The notes under the pieces were generated by a model. The model had not been told where the DNA came from and did not search any database. It worked only from the letters and a program-made list of their open reading frames with translations. Both the position numbers and the translations under genes were made by a program. From Sulfopaludibacter sp963835555 (GTDB lineage Bacteria; Acidobacteriota; Terriglobia; Bryobacterales; Bryobacteraceae), in the NCBI GenBank assembly GCA_963835555.1, contig CAWIGC010000039.1, positions 434,001 through 498,000 of the forward strand: 64,000 nucleotides of DNA, in the 5' to 3' direction. Positions within the stretch are counted from its first letter, which is position 1. Each line of letters starts with the position of its first letter. Of the stretch, positions 1-10,700 are shown one piece after another.

Positions 1-1860
1 CCGGCGCCGACCGCATTCACTCGCGGCCAGGCGCTGCCATCGATATCCAGAAAGGGTTTGGGGATCTTTGCGCTATTCACCACCGCCGACTTCAGTTGCG
101 CCGGGGTCAGCTTGGGAAACTTCTGCTTGACGATAGCCACCGCGCCCGCCACCATCGGGACGGCGTAACTGGTCCCCGATACCCCGGCATACCCTGAGGC
201 GTTGTAAGTATCGCCGTTCGGATCCAGCTTCTGGGCCGCCGTATAAATGCCGTCGCCCACCGCTACCAGTTCCGGCTTCAACGTAAGGATCGGGCTGGAA
301 GCGAAGTTACCGATCGAAGGGCCGCGAGAAGAATAACTGGCCACCTTGTCTTGCGTGCCGGCGGCAGTGCCCGGGGTGGGGTCGAGCGATACCGTCACGC
401 CGGAGTTCCCGCCCACGTAACTCTTGAGGGCTACGCCATCCGTGTTGCCGATCATCATCGCGGGGATGCCCGTATCCTGCGCGAACCAGGTACTGTAAAT
501 CGTGTCCAGTCCGCTCGATTGGTAGATGATCGCACCGATAGCTCCGGCGACCTGTGCGTTGTTGACTTTGGTGCTGAAAAGGCAGGTGCCACGCTGGATC
601 AAAGCAATGGCGCCGGTCAGCGAACCCGCTGGCAACGCCGTACAAGCCAAGCCATCGTTGCCCAGAGTAGTAACATCGATCAGCTTCCCGGCAACCGGCA
701 ACGCAACGTGCGGACCATCGCCAAACACGGCGTGAATATTTTGCAGGTTGGATGGCGCTCCCGAACTGGTAACATGCACCGCCTGGAACACGAGGTGTGC
801 GTTGGTAGTGGCGCCGACCGTAATGGCGGAAGGCGCGGTACCCGGCGTGTGGACGGAACTGAGGGTCACGGGCTGCACTCCGATCCCGTTGCTGTTACCC
901 GCGGAAGCCACCACCACGAGGCCGTTCTTCACCGCGGTTTCTACTGCCTGCGCCCGCACATCGCACTGGCCGCCGCAGGCCTGCGAATCCACATCCAGAG
1001 GGCCGTACAGGGCGGGATCGCCTTCATTGATGGAGAAAGTCACCACGTCCATGCCATCCGCCACCGCGTCTGTGAGCGCCTGCGTCATGGCCGACACCAG
1101 TGTGAAATCATTCACGCCAGGCGAGCCGAAGACTTTATAGTTTCCCAGGAACGCGCCCGGCGCGACGCCCTGGATCGTGCCAATCGGGGAATTAGTGCTG
1201 ACGCCGGCCGCAATCATGGCGATCGCCGTTCCGTGGCCGATATGATCGCTGGCAGTCAAGTCGTCCGGGCTATCGTACTGCTGCGCCACCATCGAAACAT
1301 AACTGCGCGCCACGATGACCTTGTTATTAGTAAAATTCGCATCGCCCTTGGGAAAACCGGATGGCGGCTTCAGAGATGGCGCCTGAAAGCCGGGATGGTT
1401 CTGATCGATACCCGTATCGATGATGCCGATCTTGATGCCGGCGCCCGCATTCGTAGAGCCTCCCACTGCGCTCCACGCCGCCGAGACATCTTCCAGATTC
1501 AGCGCCGTGTTGAGGTCTCGCGTCACCGGCGGCAGGTACTGCACGTGCGCCACGCCGGGAATACCCCGTAGTTGTTCCGCAACGTCACGCGTGGCGTTTA
1601 CAAATATGGCATTTACCAGCACCTGCGAAGCATAGTTTACGTGGATCTTACGGCGTTGTAACTCGGCGAGCACCGGGCTCTGCGCTTGGCGCACGGCTTG
1701 CAGCCGCGCTTTCGCCAGCGGCGCCCGCAAGTTCCGCGCGGGAATGGGTATTTTGAGCTACCGGTGCATCCTGGAGTATCAAAGCATACTCGCCCCGGTG
1801 CGGTAAAGACTGTCCGAAAGATAGTCCGAGGAAGGCAAGGCAAAGAAAGATTCGCGACAT
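1..1860 (-). CDS. subtilisin-like serine protease (S8), 3' end beyond window, one frame break
   Basis: Secreted peptidase of the subtilase family. The ATG at 1860 follows AAGGAG and opens a hydrophobic signal peptide (MSRIFLCLAFLGLSFG). An extra base near 1737 then shifts the frame; past it one open frame runs to the window edge. That frame holds an I9-like propeptide region, the Asp motif IIDTGID (about 1400-1430), the His motif GHGTAIA (about 1215-1235) and the Ser motif GTSYAVP (about 165-185), in the canonical D-H-S order. The usual Met of GTSMA is Tyr here. The C-terminus lies outside the window, so accessory domains cannot be judged. The frame break looks like a sequence error because the catalytic triad is complete. 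Confidence 0.85.
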
Positions 1861-1888
1861 AGCACTCCTTTCGAGATTGGACGTACAG

Positions 1889-2734
1889 TTACCCGGCCCG
1901 GGCACGCAGAATCTCATCTGCAACGTCCGCTGCCGCACGCATTTCGCGCACATCGTGCACCCGCACGATATGGGCGCCGCCCAGCACACACGCCGTCACG
2001 GCCGCGGCGGTGGCAAAGCGCGTCTCCTGCTCTGTTTCGTGACTCAGAAAATGTTTTCGCGAAGGGCCAACCAGTACGGGCATGTCCAGCGCGCCCAATT
2101 CCTCCAGGCGGCCCAGAATCAGAGAGTTCTGCTCCTTGCGTTTGCCAAAGCCGATTCCGGGGTCGATGACGATCTTCGCCTTATCGATTCCGACCCCGCG
2201 CGTGCGGCTGATCGCCGCTTCCAACTCGTGCTTGATGGTGGCGATGGGATCCGGCATAGGGGCCAGCTTGGCCCATGTTTCCGGCCTTCCGCGCATGTGG
2301 TTCACCACCAGGCCGGCATCGTGATTGGACACCGTCCGCGCCAGTTGCGGCTCCCACGTCAGGCCGGACGGGTCGTTGATAATCTCCGCGCCCAGTTCCA
2401 GAGCACGGTCGGCCACTTCAGACTTATAGGTGTCTACGGAAATCGGAATGGTCAGCCGGTCCTTCAACCGCTTCAATACCGGGATCAGCCGGCGCATCTC
2501 TTCCGCCGCCGGGATCCGCGCCGAGCCGGGCCGGGTGGATTCCGCGCCGATATCGAGAATGTCCGCACCCTGCTCTTCCAGTTCCAGCGCCCGCGCAAAC
2601 GCGCGATCGGGATCCGAATACCTGCCGCCGTCCGAGAAAGAATCCGGTGTCAGATTCAGCACAGCCATCACAGCCGTGCGTTCCCCAAGCATGATCTCGC
2701 GTTTCTTCAGCTTCCAGTAAAAGAGCTTTCTCAC
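1889..2734 (-). CDS. folP: dihydropteroate synthase
   Basis: Condenses p-aminobenzoate with 6-hydroxymethyl-dihydropterin pyrophosphate in folate synthesis, in the cytoplasm. The 281-residue length is normal. Both family signatures are present: AVLNLTPDSFSDGG near residue 23 and DIGAESTRPGS near residue 60. SVDTYK, INDPSG and the late GPSRKHFLS segment match the TIM-barrel pterin and sulfonamide-site loops. The start is a GTG; it fits the family, whose N-terminus carries a W-x-L-x-x-R-x-I-x-LG stretch. It lies upstream of the protease gene and downstream of tyrS on the same strand, with 154 bases between the start codon and the start of... the protease end being on the far side; no shared operon signal was seen. 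Confidence 0.95.
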   Translation of the reverse strand: MRKLFYWKLKKREIMLGERTAVMAVLNLTPDSFSDGGRYSDPDRAFARALELEEQGADILDIGAESTRPGSARIPAAEEMRRLIPVLKRLKDRLTIPISVDTYKSEVADRALELGAEIINDPSGLTWEPQLARTVSNHDAGLVVNHMRGRPETWAKLAPMPDPIATIKHELEAAISRTRGVGIDKAKIVIDPGIGFGKRKEQNSLILGRLEELGALDMPVLVGPSRKHFLSHETEQETRFATAAAVTACVLGGAHIVRVHDVREMRAAADVADEILRARAG

Positions 2735-2801
2735 CCGTCTTCCAATCTCGCACTATTGCGTAGGAAATGTAATGCCCATTTAGAGCGGGCTCAGCGCGGC
2801 A

Positions 2802-4055
2802 TCACGGATTCACGTGGACCAGAAAGTAGTTCTTCTTCCCGCTGCGCAGCACGATGAGGGACTCCGAAGATACGTCTTGCAGAGTGATCTTCCTGCCAGC
2901 CAACACTCGATCGTCGTTGACGTACACTCCACCGCCATCCAACAATCGACGGGCCTCGCCTTTCGATTTCGCCATCTGAACGCGCAGCATCAGGTCCACA
3001 ATGTCTTTTCCCTCTCGAAGTTCGGAGGCCGCGACCTCGACTGTGCCGCTTGCGGACAGAGATGCCGTCGTCTTGACTCCTCCACCTCCGTAAATGTTTT
3101 GAGCCTGGTCTTGCATCTCGCGCGCCACATCCGCGCCATGGACGATGGCCGTCACCTCGTAAGCCAGAGCCTTCTGCGCGGCCCGCTGCTCGGGATGCGC
3201 AGCAATCTGCTGTTCCAGTTCTTCGATTTCAGCGGCCGGGAGAAACGTGTAAATTCTCAGGAAGCGCGCCACGTCCCGGTCGTCCTGCCGCACCAGGTAT
3301 TGGTAAAATTCCCACGGTGAGGTCCGCCCGCCGTCCAGCCACAGGGCATTTCCGGCGGATTTGCCGAACTTGGCGCCACTCGCCGTGGTAATCAGCGGAA
3401 AGGTGAGGCCATAGGCCTGAGTCTGCCGCAAGCGCCGGATCAGGTCGATGCCCGCGGTGATGTTGCCCCACTGGTCGCTGCCCCCGCCTTGCAGTTTGCA
3501 GCCAAACTGATCGTACAGGTGTAGAAAGTCATACGCCTGCATGGTCATATAGCTGAACTCGGTGTAGCTGATGCCTTGCTCGCTCTGCATGCGGCTCTTC
3601 ACCGATTCCTTGGCCACCATGTAGTTGACGGTGAAATACTTGCCCACGTCGCGCAGCCAGTCGATGAACGACATGCGCGAGGTCCAGTCGTAGTTGTCCA
3701 CCATCACGGCGGCGTTGGGCCCCTCGAAATCCAGGAAGTGGCTGAGTTGTTGGCGGACGCCTTCGGCATTTTGCTTGACCTGCCCGGCGGAGAGCAGATT
3801 GCGCTCGTCGCTGCGCCCGCTGGGGTCGCCGACCATCGCCGTCGCGCCGCCCACCAGCGCCAGCACCGCGTGCCCTGCGCGCTGAAAATGGGCCAGCGCC
3901 ATGATGGGGACTAAGTTGCCGAGGTGCAGACTGGAAGACGTGGGATCGAACCCCACATAAATCGTGAAGCGCTCCTTGGCCAGCAGTTCACCCAGCGCCG
4001 GATCGGTGCTCTGTGCGATCAGTCCCCGCTTTTCAAGAGTTTCGTAAATGGACAT
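2802..4055 (-). CDS. tyrS: tyrosyl-tRNA synthetase
   Basis: Class I aminoacyl-tRNA synthetase charging tRNA-Tyr. At 417 residues it has the expected length for the TyrRS family. The ATP-binding HIGH motif appears as HLGN within YVGFDPTSSSLHLGN (about residues 33-48), and the KMSKS loop appears as KFGKS near residue 233. The C-terminal 70 residues form an S4-type RNA-binding domain (KSKGEARRLLDGGGVYVN). The start ATG at 4055 has no evident Shine-Dalgarno sequence and follows an A-rich plus-strand tract (T-rich on the coding strand). A palindromic repeat lies immediately upstream. Confidence 0.97.
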   Translation of the reverse strand: MSIYETLEKRGLIAQSTDPALGELLAKERFTIYVGFDPTSSSLHLGNLVPIMALAHFQRAGHAVLALVGGATAMVGDPSGRSDERNLLSAGQVKQNAEGVRQQLSHFLDFEGPNAAVMVDNYDWTSRMSFIDWLRDVGKYFTVNYMVAKESVKSRMQSEQGISYTEFSYMTMQAYDFLHLYDQFGCKLQGGGSDQWGNITAGIDLIRRLRQTQAYGLTFPLITTASGAKFGKSAGNALWLDGGRTSPWEFYQYLVRQDDRDVARFLRIYTFLPAAEIEELEQQIAAHPEQRAAQKALAYEVTAIVHGADVAREMQDQAQNIYGGGGVKTTASLSASGTVEVAASELREGKDIVDLMLRVQMAKSKGEARRLLDGGGVYVNDDRVLAGRKITLQDVSSESLIVLRSGKKNYFLVHVNP

Positions 4056-4070
4056 GGAAAAAAACGATCA

Positions 4071-4145
4071 GGCCGCGGATGAACGCAGATGAACGCCGAT
4101 AAAACAAACAATGTTATCCGCGTTCATCTGCGTTCATCGGCGGCC
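4071..4145. repeat. 32-bp imperfect palindrome built from GATGAACGC units
   Basis: The arms 4071-4102 and 4114-4145 are reverse complements over 32 bases with two mismatches, around an 11-base loop. Each arm carries the GATGAACGC word twice. The right arm encodes the last residues and the TAA stop of the gene ending at 4114. No T-run follows either arm, so a classical intrinsic terminator is not supported. Similar 'GATGAACGC' words are widespread intergenic repeats in soil bacteria (recollection, not searched). Confidence 0.85.
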
Positions 4146-4419
4146 CTAATGCCTTTTTGAGATCTTCGGAAAACGTTTGAATTTCTTCCACCTGTTCTGG
4201 TGCAGCCTCGGCTTCGCTGCCTTTGGAAACCAGCCATGCCTTACCCTCACGCCAGAACAGGTAGGCTAACCCATTTTCGGTCATGAAGCCGGAACTGCCC
4301 GGCGAAGCGCCGCGGACCATCGCCACACAGGCTCCCCGCCCGTACAGAACATATTCTTTGGCCTCGGCGATTCGTTCAATCCGCAGATCGGCCAGGCGTG
4401 AGAGGACTTCCGGGCTCAC
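4114..4419 (-). CDS. hypothetical protein, 101 aa
   Basis: Not recognised. It starts at GTG 4419, overlapping the stop of the upstream nuclease gene by four bases (GTGA), which argues for translational coupling. The protein has a short mixed alpha/beta core (about residues 20-75: YVLYGRG, VAMVRG, LAYLFWREGKAWLVSKG) and an acidic helix after it. There is no signal peptide or membrane segment. The last nine residues and the stop codon come from the palindromic repeat at 4071-4145, so the original C-terminus may have been replaced or extended by repeat insertion. Confidence 0.6.
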   Translation of the reverse strand: MSPEVLSRLADLRIERIAEAKEYVLYGRGACVAMVRGASPGSSGFMTENGLAYLFWREGKAWLVSKGSEAEAAPEQVEEIQTFSEDLKKALGPPMNADERG

Positions 4420-4904
4420 ATCTTGTAGCGGCCAAGGTCCTCATCGTTGAGGCCCTCCAGCCAGCGGCGCAGTTCCTCGTTATTGGCGGCTTTATCCGCG
4501 GTGGCGGTCGCCTTCGACGAAGATTTCAATACCGCTTCTTCCACATAAATGGGGCAATCCAGGCGCAGGGCCAAGGCGAGCGCGTCGCTGGGCCGCGAAT
4601 CCACACTGATCAGTTCGCCATCGCGATCCAGCCAGATCACGGCGTAGAAGGTGTCGTCCTTCAATTCGCTGACAACCACCTTGCGCAGCGCCGTATTCAA
4701 GCCCATCAGCAGGCTCTTGATCAGATCGTGCGTCATGGGCCGGGGCGTAGAAACTTTCTCGATTTCCAGGGCGATGGCGTTCGCCTCATACACGCCAACC
4801 CAGATGGGGAGCACCGAGTTGCCGCCGATATCCTTCAGGATAACGATCGGCATATTGGTAACGGGATCCATCATGAGCCCGCGAATCTTCATTTCGACTT
4901 CCAT
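4416..4904 (-). CDS. bifunctional nuclease family protein (DUF151/BFN)
   Basis: Single-domain protein of the DUF151 family; in plants and Thermotoga members have been linked to DNase/RNase activity, but the bacterial role is poorly defined. The conserved block is visible: a start near MKIRGLMMDP, then PIWVGVYEANAIA, and the characteristic VDSRPSDALALALR. I choose ATG 4904 over the upstream TTG at 4925 because GGGGAGGG lies at good spacing before it. The gene sits directly after miaB and before the 101-aa gene, so the three probably share a transcript. Confidence 0.88.
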   Translation of the reverse strand: MEVEMKIRGLMMDPVTNMPIVILKDIGGNSVLPIWVGVYEANAIALEIEKVSTPRPMTHDLIKSLLMGLNTALRKVVVSELKDDTFYAVIWLDRDGELISVDSRPSDALALALRLDCPIYVEEAVLKSSSKATATADKAANNEELRRWLEGLNDEDLGRYKM

Positions 4905-4925
4905 AGCGCGCCCTCCCCTTCTCAA

Positions 4926-6260
4926 TTACACCACAGATACGCTCTCGCCCACCAACGAGTTGGGGCCGGAGCGCGTCACCCGGACCGGCAGGTAGCGGCC
5001 CACCAGGGAATCGCCATTGCTGCCGGGGTGGCTGAAGTTGAGGGTGCGATTGTCGCTGGTCCGGCCGATCCACTGGCCCAGCGCCTGGTTCCGCCCTTCC
5101 ACCATGACCTCCTGGATACGGCCGATCCATTCGGCATTGCGCCGGATCTGGATGGCCCGCTGCTTTTCCTGCAGGGTCAGCAGGCGGCGCTGCTTCTCCT
5201 CTTCCGGCACGCGATCCTCCATCGCCAGGGCGGCGGTGTTGGGGCGCGGCGAATATTTGAAGCTGAACAGCGAGTCATATTGCACTTCGTCCAGCAGATC
5301 CAGGGTCTGCTGAAAGTCCTGTTCCGTCTCGCCGGGGAAGCCCACAATGATGTCGGTGGTCAACGAGTACCGGCGGCCCGCATTCTTGAGCCACTCGATG
5401 CGCCGCATGTACTCATCGCGCGTGTAAAGGCGATCCATGGCCGCCAGCACCCGCGAAGAGCCGGACTGCACCGGCAGATGCACGTGGTCGCACAAAACCG
5501 GGTTGGCATCCATGGCGTCCACGATGCGTTTGACGAAATCCCGCGGGTGAGAAGTGGTGTAGCGCACGCGGCGAATGCCCGGGATTTCGGCCACGCGCGC
5601 CAGCAGTGCGGCGAAATCCCACCCTGCGGGCGAGGGATCGCGATAGCTGTTGACGTTCTGCCCCAGTAGTTGAATTTCGGTATAGCCCCGTTCGGCCAGC
5701 CCGCGCGCCTCGGCTATGACGCTTTCGCTGGTGCGGCTGCGTTCCGGCCCGCGGGTGAACGGCACCACGCAATAGGCGCAGGATTTGTCGCAGCCTTCGA
5801 TAATGGTGATGTACGCGCGGTGCGGATTGTCCCGGCGCGTGAACGGGGTATCGAAAGTCTCTTCGGTGTCCAGGCTCAGGCCGGTGACGCGGCGGCTACC
5901 GGCTTCCAGTTGCACCAGCATCTCGCCAAAGCGCGGATAACTGGCCGAACCGCATACCAGGCTAACGTGCGGCGCGCGGTCGAAAATCTTCTCGCCCTCC
6001 TGCTGCGCCACGCAGCCCAGGACGCCGAATAGCTTGCCCTTGCCGGCGTCCCGTTTGAAGTTCTGCAGGCGGTTGAACACCTTCTGCTCGGCCTTGTCGC
6101 GGATGCTGCAAGTGTTGTAAAGCACCAGTCCCGCGTCTTCGGGCTCTTCCACCTGCGAGTAGCCCTGTTCCAGCAATGTACCAATCACCTTTTCGGAATC
6201 GTGCACATTCATCTGGCAGCCGAAGGTTTCAATGTAGAAGGTTTTCCCAGACACTATCAC
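4926..6260 (-). CDS. miaB: tRNA-2-methylthio-N6-dimethylallyladenosine synthase
   Basis: Radical-SAM methylthiotransferase acting on position 37 of tRNAs reading UNN codons. The 444 residues show the three family domains: an N-terminal UPF0004 domain with its cluster cysteines (TFGCQMN, YNTCSIRD, GVLGCVAQ), the radical-SAM core with CDKSCAYC (C-x3-C-x2-C) near residue 157, and a C-terminal TRAM domain (VMVEGRN onward). The annotated start is GTG 6260; an in-frame GTG two codons later is an alternative. First gene of a probable miaB-nuclease-hypothetical operon. Confidence 0.96.
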   Translation of the reverse strand: MIVSGKTFYIETFGCQMNVHDSEKVIGTLLEQGYSQVEEPEDAGLVLYNTCSIRDKAEQKVFNRLQNFKRDAGKGKLFGVLGCVAQQEGEKIFDRAPHVSLVCGSASYPRFGEMLVQLEAGSRRVTGLSLDTEETFDTPFTRRDNPHRAYITIIEGCDKSCAYCVVPFTRGPERSRTSESVIAEARGLAERGYTEIQLLGQNVNSYRDPSPAGWDFAALLARVAEIPGIRRVRYTTSHPRDFVKRIVDAMDANPVLCDHVHLPVQSGSSRVLAAMDRLYTRDEYMRRIEWLKNAGRRYSLTTDIIVGFPGETEQDFQQTLDLLDEVQYDSLFSFKYSPRPNTAALAMEDRVPEEEKQRRLLTLQEKQRAIQIRRNAEWIGRIQEVMVEGRNQALGQWIGRTSDNRTLNFSHPGSNGDSLVGRYLPVRVTRSGPNSLVGESVSVV

Positions 6261-6280
6261 TCTATTGTAGTGGGCAATGC

Positions 6281-7117
6281 CTACTGTTTGGGCGGCCCGC
6301 CCGGCGTGTCGAAACTGAGGGTGGATTCGGCTGCGTACTTGCGATAGTCGCGAAACTCGATCACATTGCGGTAGCGGATCTGGTTGGCTTTTCGCGATTC
6401 CGTATCCATCAGCCTCCCGCCGCGTCCCCGCGTGGGGGGCAGGTCGGCCGCCAGGCTCTCACACCGCACCGGGAGCAGATACTGATGCCCGCTCACGTCC
6501 ACGAAATCGTAATCTTCCGTGTTGTGGGAGAACTGCACGGGGAAACCCTCGGGCACATCGATGGTCTCGGCGACGCGCAACACCCGCTGCGTGGGCTCGT
6601 CGATGAATACCTCGCCGTGGTAGCCGGCGAGTACCGAGTTCTGCGCCACCCGCATTTCGAAGTGGGAATTGATGCGCTTCACCCGATAGGTGTAGACCGC
6701 CACGCGACGGTCGCCGATGGTGCTCCACTCTTCGAACGTAAACTCCGCCTTCGACGTGGGATGAAACAGCAGCATCAGCTTGCTGCCGAACTCACCCTGG
6801 CTGAAAGCGCCGCCCACGGATGCCAGCGAGGCTTTGGTGGGTTTGTTGTTGCGCGCCACCAGCTTGTAATTTTCTTTCATCTGGAAATAGGTGAGCTGGA
6901 GCGTGAGGGTGTCGGTAGGCCGAAAAGTGCCGATCGGTCCGTACGCTTCGAAGCGGTGAATGAGTTCGCTGCAGATGAAGTCCGGCAGGGACTTGGTGTA
7001 GTTGAGCGCGGTCTGCCGCGCCTCCTCGAGCAGGTTCGGCGGCGCACCTTCCGCCGGCGTCTGCGCGGGGGCGGCAGCGGCAAGCATCAGTAGCGCAAGC
7101 GGAATTCGCCAGTGCAT
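6281..7117 (-). CDS. secreted protein of an LPDFxC family (paralogue of 59065-59847)
   Basis: Function unknown. ATG 7117 follows AAGGAGAG and opens a clear signal peptide ending near APAQ. The mature protein has LPDFIC near residue 43, a DTLTLQLTY strand, GGAFSQGEFGS, and a C-terminal IEFRDYRKY. The same landmarks recur in the same order in the protein at 59065-59847, so the two are paralogues. The alternation of short strands suggests a lipoprotein-carrier-like (LolA/LolB) or similar half-barrel fold, but that is inference. It is the first gene on the minus strand here, divergent from the small membrane protein at 7293. Confidence 0.75.
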   Translation of the reverse strand: MHWRIPLALLMLAAAAPAQTPAEGAPPNLLEEARQTALNYTKSLPDFICSELIHRFEAYGPIGTFRPTDTLTLQLTYFQMKENYKLVARNNKPTKASLASVGGAFSQGEFGSKLMLLFHPTSKAEFTFEEWSTIGDRRVAVYTYRVKRINSHFEMRVAQNSVLAGYHGEVFIDEPTQRVLRVAETIDVPEGFPVQFSHNTEDYDFVDVSGHQYLLPVRCESLAADLPPTRGRGGRLMDTESRKANQIRYRNVIEFRDYRKYAAESTLSFDTPGGPPKQ

Positions 7118-7292
7118 GAACTCTCCTTCAGAAAATACACCCTTCGCCGGCAAAAAGAAAGGAATCGGGCCCTTTTGGTAAACTGTGGATGATTCCATAG
7201 GGAAGGCAAACCGTGAAACCCTCGCTCGACTGTACCGCGCCGCTCACATCCCGTGCACAGGAAACACCGGTCGCCGGGTGATCGAGCGCCCA

Positions 7293-7698
7293 ATGCCCGC
7301 TATTCAGGGTATGTCGTACACAACCGCGGAAGCGGTAACGGTGGCACTGGCCGGAGTGCTGGTCATAATCGTCGCCCTCATGGGCTACCGCGCCTGGCAA
7401 TATTCGCGCGTCACGCCCGAGGAGCGCGAACGCCGGAGGCGCGCCATCCTGGTACGCCAAGGCAAAATGGGCGATGCCACCCTGGTGGAAGTCCGCGACG
7501 ACCTGCTTTTTTACTCCTATTCGGTGCGCGGCGTGGAATACACGGCCTCGCAGGATCTTTCCGCGCTCCGGGAGCGCCTTCCGAGGCGACCTATCCACTA
7601 CCGGACCTCTCTCGGTGAAGTATGACGCGCGCAATCCTGCAAACTCCATCGTCGTGGCCGAAGAGTGGAGCGGCATTCGAGCCAGCCGCGCGAGTTGA
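7293..7698 (+). CDS. small single-pass membrane protein (DUF3592-like), one frame break
   Basis: A membrane anchor (VTVALAGVLVIIVALMGY) is followed by a basic stretch (ERERRRRAI) and a soluble domain. An extra base near 7584 interrupts it; dropping it joins ERLP to GDLSTTGPLSVKYD and continues through ARNPANSIVVAEEW to the stop at 7698. The VKYDxRNPxxS end is typical of DUF3592-like domains. The start is uncertain: ATG 7293 and ATG 7311 are both possible and neither has a strong ribosome site. Function unknown; it ends two bases before the convergent RND gene. Confidence 0.6.
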
Positions 7699-7700
7699 CG

Positions 7701-10700
7701 TTATTCCTCTGCAAACTCCGCATCCGGCTCCGGCAGGACATCGGATTCGCCCGCGGACCACACGTACAAGGTGGGCAGCAGGAAAATGTTCAGCACCATC
7801 GCCACCATTAGTCCGCCCACAATCACGATGGCGAACGGGCGCTGGGAATCGGACCCGATGGCGTGAGAGGTGGCCGCCGGCAGCAGGCCCAGCGTCGCCA
7901 CCAGCGTGGTCATCATGATCGGGCGCAGGCGTAGTACCGCGCCTTCCACCGCGGCGTCTACAACCGAATGGCCGCGCACGCGAAGCTGGTTGATGTACTC
8001 CAGCATGATCACGCCGGTCTGCACGCACACGCCGAACAGCGCCAGGAACCCCACTCCCGAAGACACACTGAAGTGCGTGCCCGTGACCAGGAGCGCCAAC
8101 AGCCCTCCCAAGGGCGCCATCGCGATATTCGCCAGCATCAGCGCGGCCCACTTCAACGAGCGGAACATGGTGTACAGAATGATGAAAATCACGATGATGG
8201 TAATGGGCAGCACAATCATCAGGCGCTTCTGGGAACGCTGCTGGCTGGCGTACTCGCCGGCCCAACTGATGCTGTAACCCTCGGGCAGCTTGACCCTCTG
8301 GCCCACCTTTTTGATGGCCTCTTCCACCGTGCTTCCCAGGTCGCGGCCGCGCACGCTGTACTTGATGGCGACGTACCGCGAGTTCTCTTCCCGGTCGATT
8401 CGCGACGCCATGTCCAGCACCTGCACGTCGCACAACTGCGCCAGCGATACGCGTTCCCCGGTGGGAGCCAGCAGGCGAATATTCTCGATGGCCTCCCTGG
8501 TGTTGCGATCCGCCTGGTCATAGCGGACCACCAGGTCGTAGCGCTGTTCGCCTTCGAGCACCTGGCTTACGGCGTTGCCGCCCACCGCCGTCTGGATAGC
8601 GTCCTGAACGTCTGCCACATTGATCCCATAGCGCGCCGCCTGTTTGCGATTCACCGTGAAATTCAGATTGGGCTGTCCGACCACGCGAAACAGCCCCAGA
8701 TCCTGCACGCCGGCGATGCCCCTCAGCACATTGACGATCTCATCGCCGGTTTGTTCCAGGAGCCTGAGATTGTCGCCGTAGATCTTAATTGCCAGTTCGC
8801 CCTTCACGCCGCTCACGGCCTCTTCCATGTTGTCGGAGATTGGCTGGGAGAAGTTCCACAGCACCCCGGGCAGCTTTTCCAATTCGTGGCTCATGGCCGC
8901 AATCAGCCGGGTTTTGTCCTGATGAAAGACGGGCCGCCATTGCTCCCTGCGCTTCAGATCCACGAAGTACTCGGTGTTGGAGAAACCCGCCGTATCGGTG
9001 CCATCGTCCGGCCGGCCCACCTGCGAAACCACCATGGGCGACCTCCGGAAACGAGGCCAGGATGATGCGGGCCTGGTTCATCAGCCGCGTCCCTTCCGCC
9101 GGACCGGTGCTGGGCGCCAGTGTGCCGCGCACCCAAATGGCGCCTTCATCCAGATGCGGGAGAAACTCCGATCCGATGATCCCGCTGCCGGCGATCAGAA
9201 CCGCGGCCGCCAGGCACAGCGTGGCGAAACCGGCCGTAACCCAACGCGCCCCGATGGCCCTCCGCAAAGCGGCGCGATACCGTTCCGTTATGAAGATCAG
9301 GGCCGGGTTGTGCCACTCCCGCACATCGCCGCGAAACAGAAAGCTGGCCAGCACGGGCGCCAGCACCATGGAAAAAATCAGCGCGCCCATCAGTGCAAAC
9401 GCCACCGTCCAGGCCATGGGCTTGAACAGCCGGCCCTCCACGCTCTGCAGCGTGAAGATGGGAAGATACGCGGTGATGATGATGCCGATCGCGTAAAACA
9501 CCGGCCGCTGGACTTCGTATGCGGCTTCGCGAATCCGTTCCAGCGCCGGCCGGGCGTCTGAGCTCCCGGCGCGACATGTGCCGCACGATGTTCTCCACCA
9601 TGACCACGGCGCCATCCACCACCATGCCGAAATCCAGCGCGCCCAGCGACAGCAGATTCGCCGGAATCTTCCGCAGGTCCAGGCAAATGGAGGCGAACAG
9701 CAGTGAGAACGGAATGGTCAGCGCGACGATCAGCGCGCCGCGGGCATTGCCCAGGAACAGGAACAGGATGATGGCCACCAGCGTGATGCCTTCCGCCAGG
9801 TTGTGCAACACCGTTTCGGTGGTGAGATGCACCAGGTCGCTACGATCCAGAAACGGCGCGATGCTGACGCCGCGCGGCAGAATGTGCTCATTCAAGTCCG
9901 TTACTTTTTCGTGGATGAGACGCAGCGCCTCGTCGGAACTGGCGCCTTTCCGCAACAGCACGATCCCCTCGATCACGTCGTCGTTATCGATGATCCTGCC
10001 ATCGGCGCGATGAATCGCCCGCCCAATCCGGCCCAGCCGGATCTTCGGCCCCTGCGCTACCGTCGCAATGTCCTGGATGCGGATCGGCGTCCCGCCCTGC
10101 GTCTTGACTACCGTCTCGCCGATTTCGCCGGTGTGCGCGAACAAACCGATCGAGCGCACATTCACCTGCTGCAGCCCCGCCTCGATGAAACTGCCGCCGG
10201 CATTGGTATTGTTGTTCGCCAGTTGCTGCTCCACCTGGCCCAGGTTCAGCCCGTAAGAAATCAGCTTCTCCGGGTCCAGCCGGACCTGGTATTCCCGGGT
10301 GATGCCGCCGAAGCTGCTCACGTCCACTACGTTAGGGACAGATTTGAATTGCTTTTCCAGCACCCAGTCTTCCAGCGACTTCAATTCCATCAGGTCGTAC
10401 CGCGGATTCGTGCTCTTCAGGGTGTACCAGTAAATCTGGCCTACGGGACTGTAGTCGGTGCCGATCTGCGGCTGCAAATTCTGCGGCAGGCTCACGTGAG
10501 GAGAGCCTCTCCAGTACCTTTTGGCGATTCCAGTCGTTGCTGGAATCGTCGCTGAAGATCAGCATCACGCTGGAAAGTCCAAACACCGACGTGGAACGTA
10601 AATGCTGCAGATCCGGGAGGCCGTTCATCACGATTTCGATGGGAATGGTGACCTGCTGTTCCACTTCCTCCGCGGCCCGTCCGGGCCATTGCGTGATCAC

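Noticed and set aside
351..1571. A 406-codon open frame on the plus strand
   Set aside because: Antisense to the subtilase, whose three catalytic motifs are on the minus strand.
4071..4145. A rho-independent terminator for the gene at 4114
   Set aside because: Stem is strong but no T-run follows on either strand, and the stem includes the stop codon.
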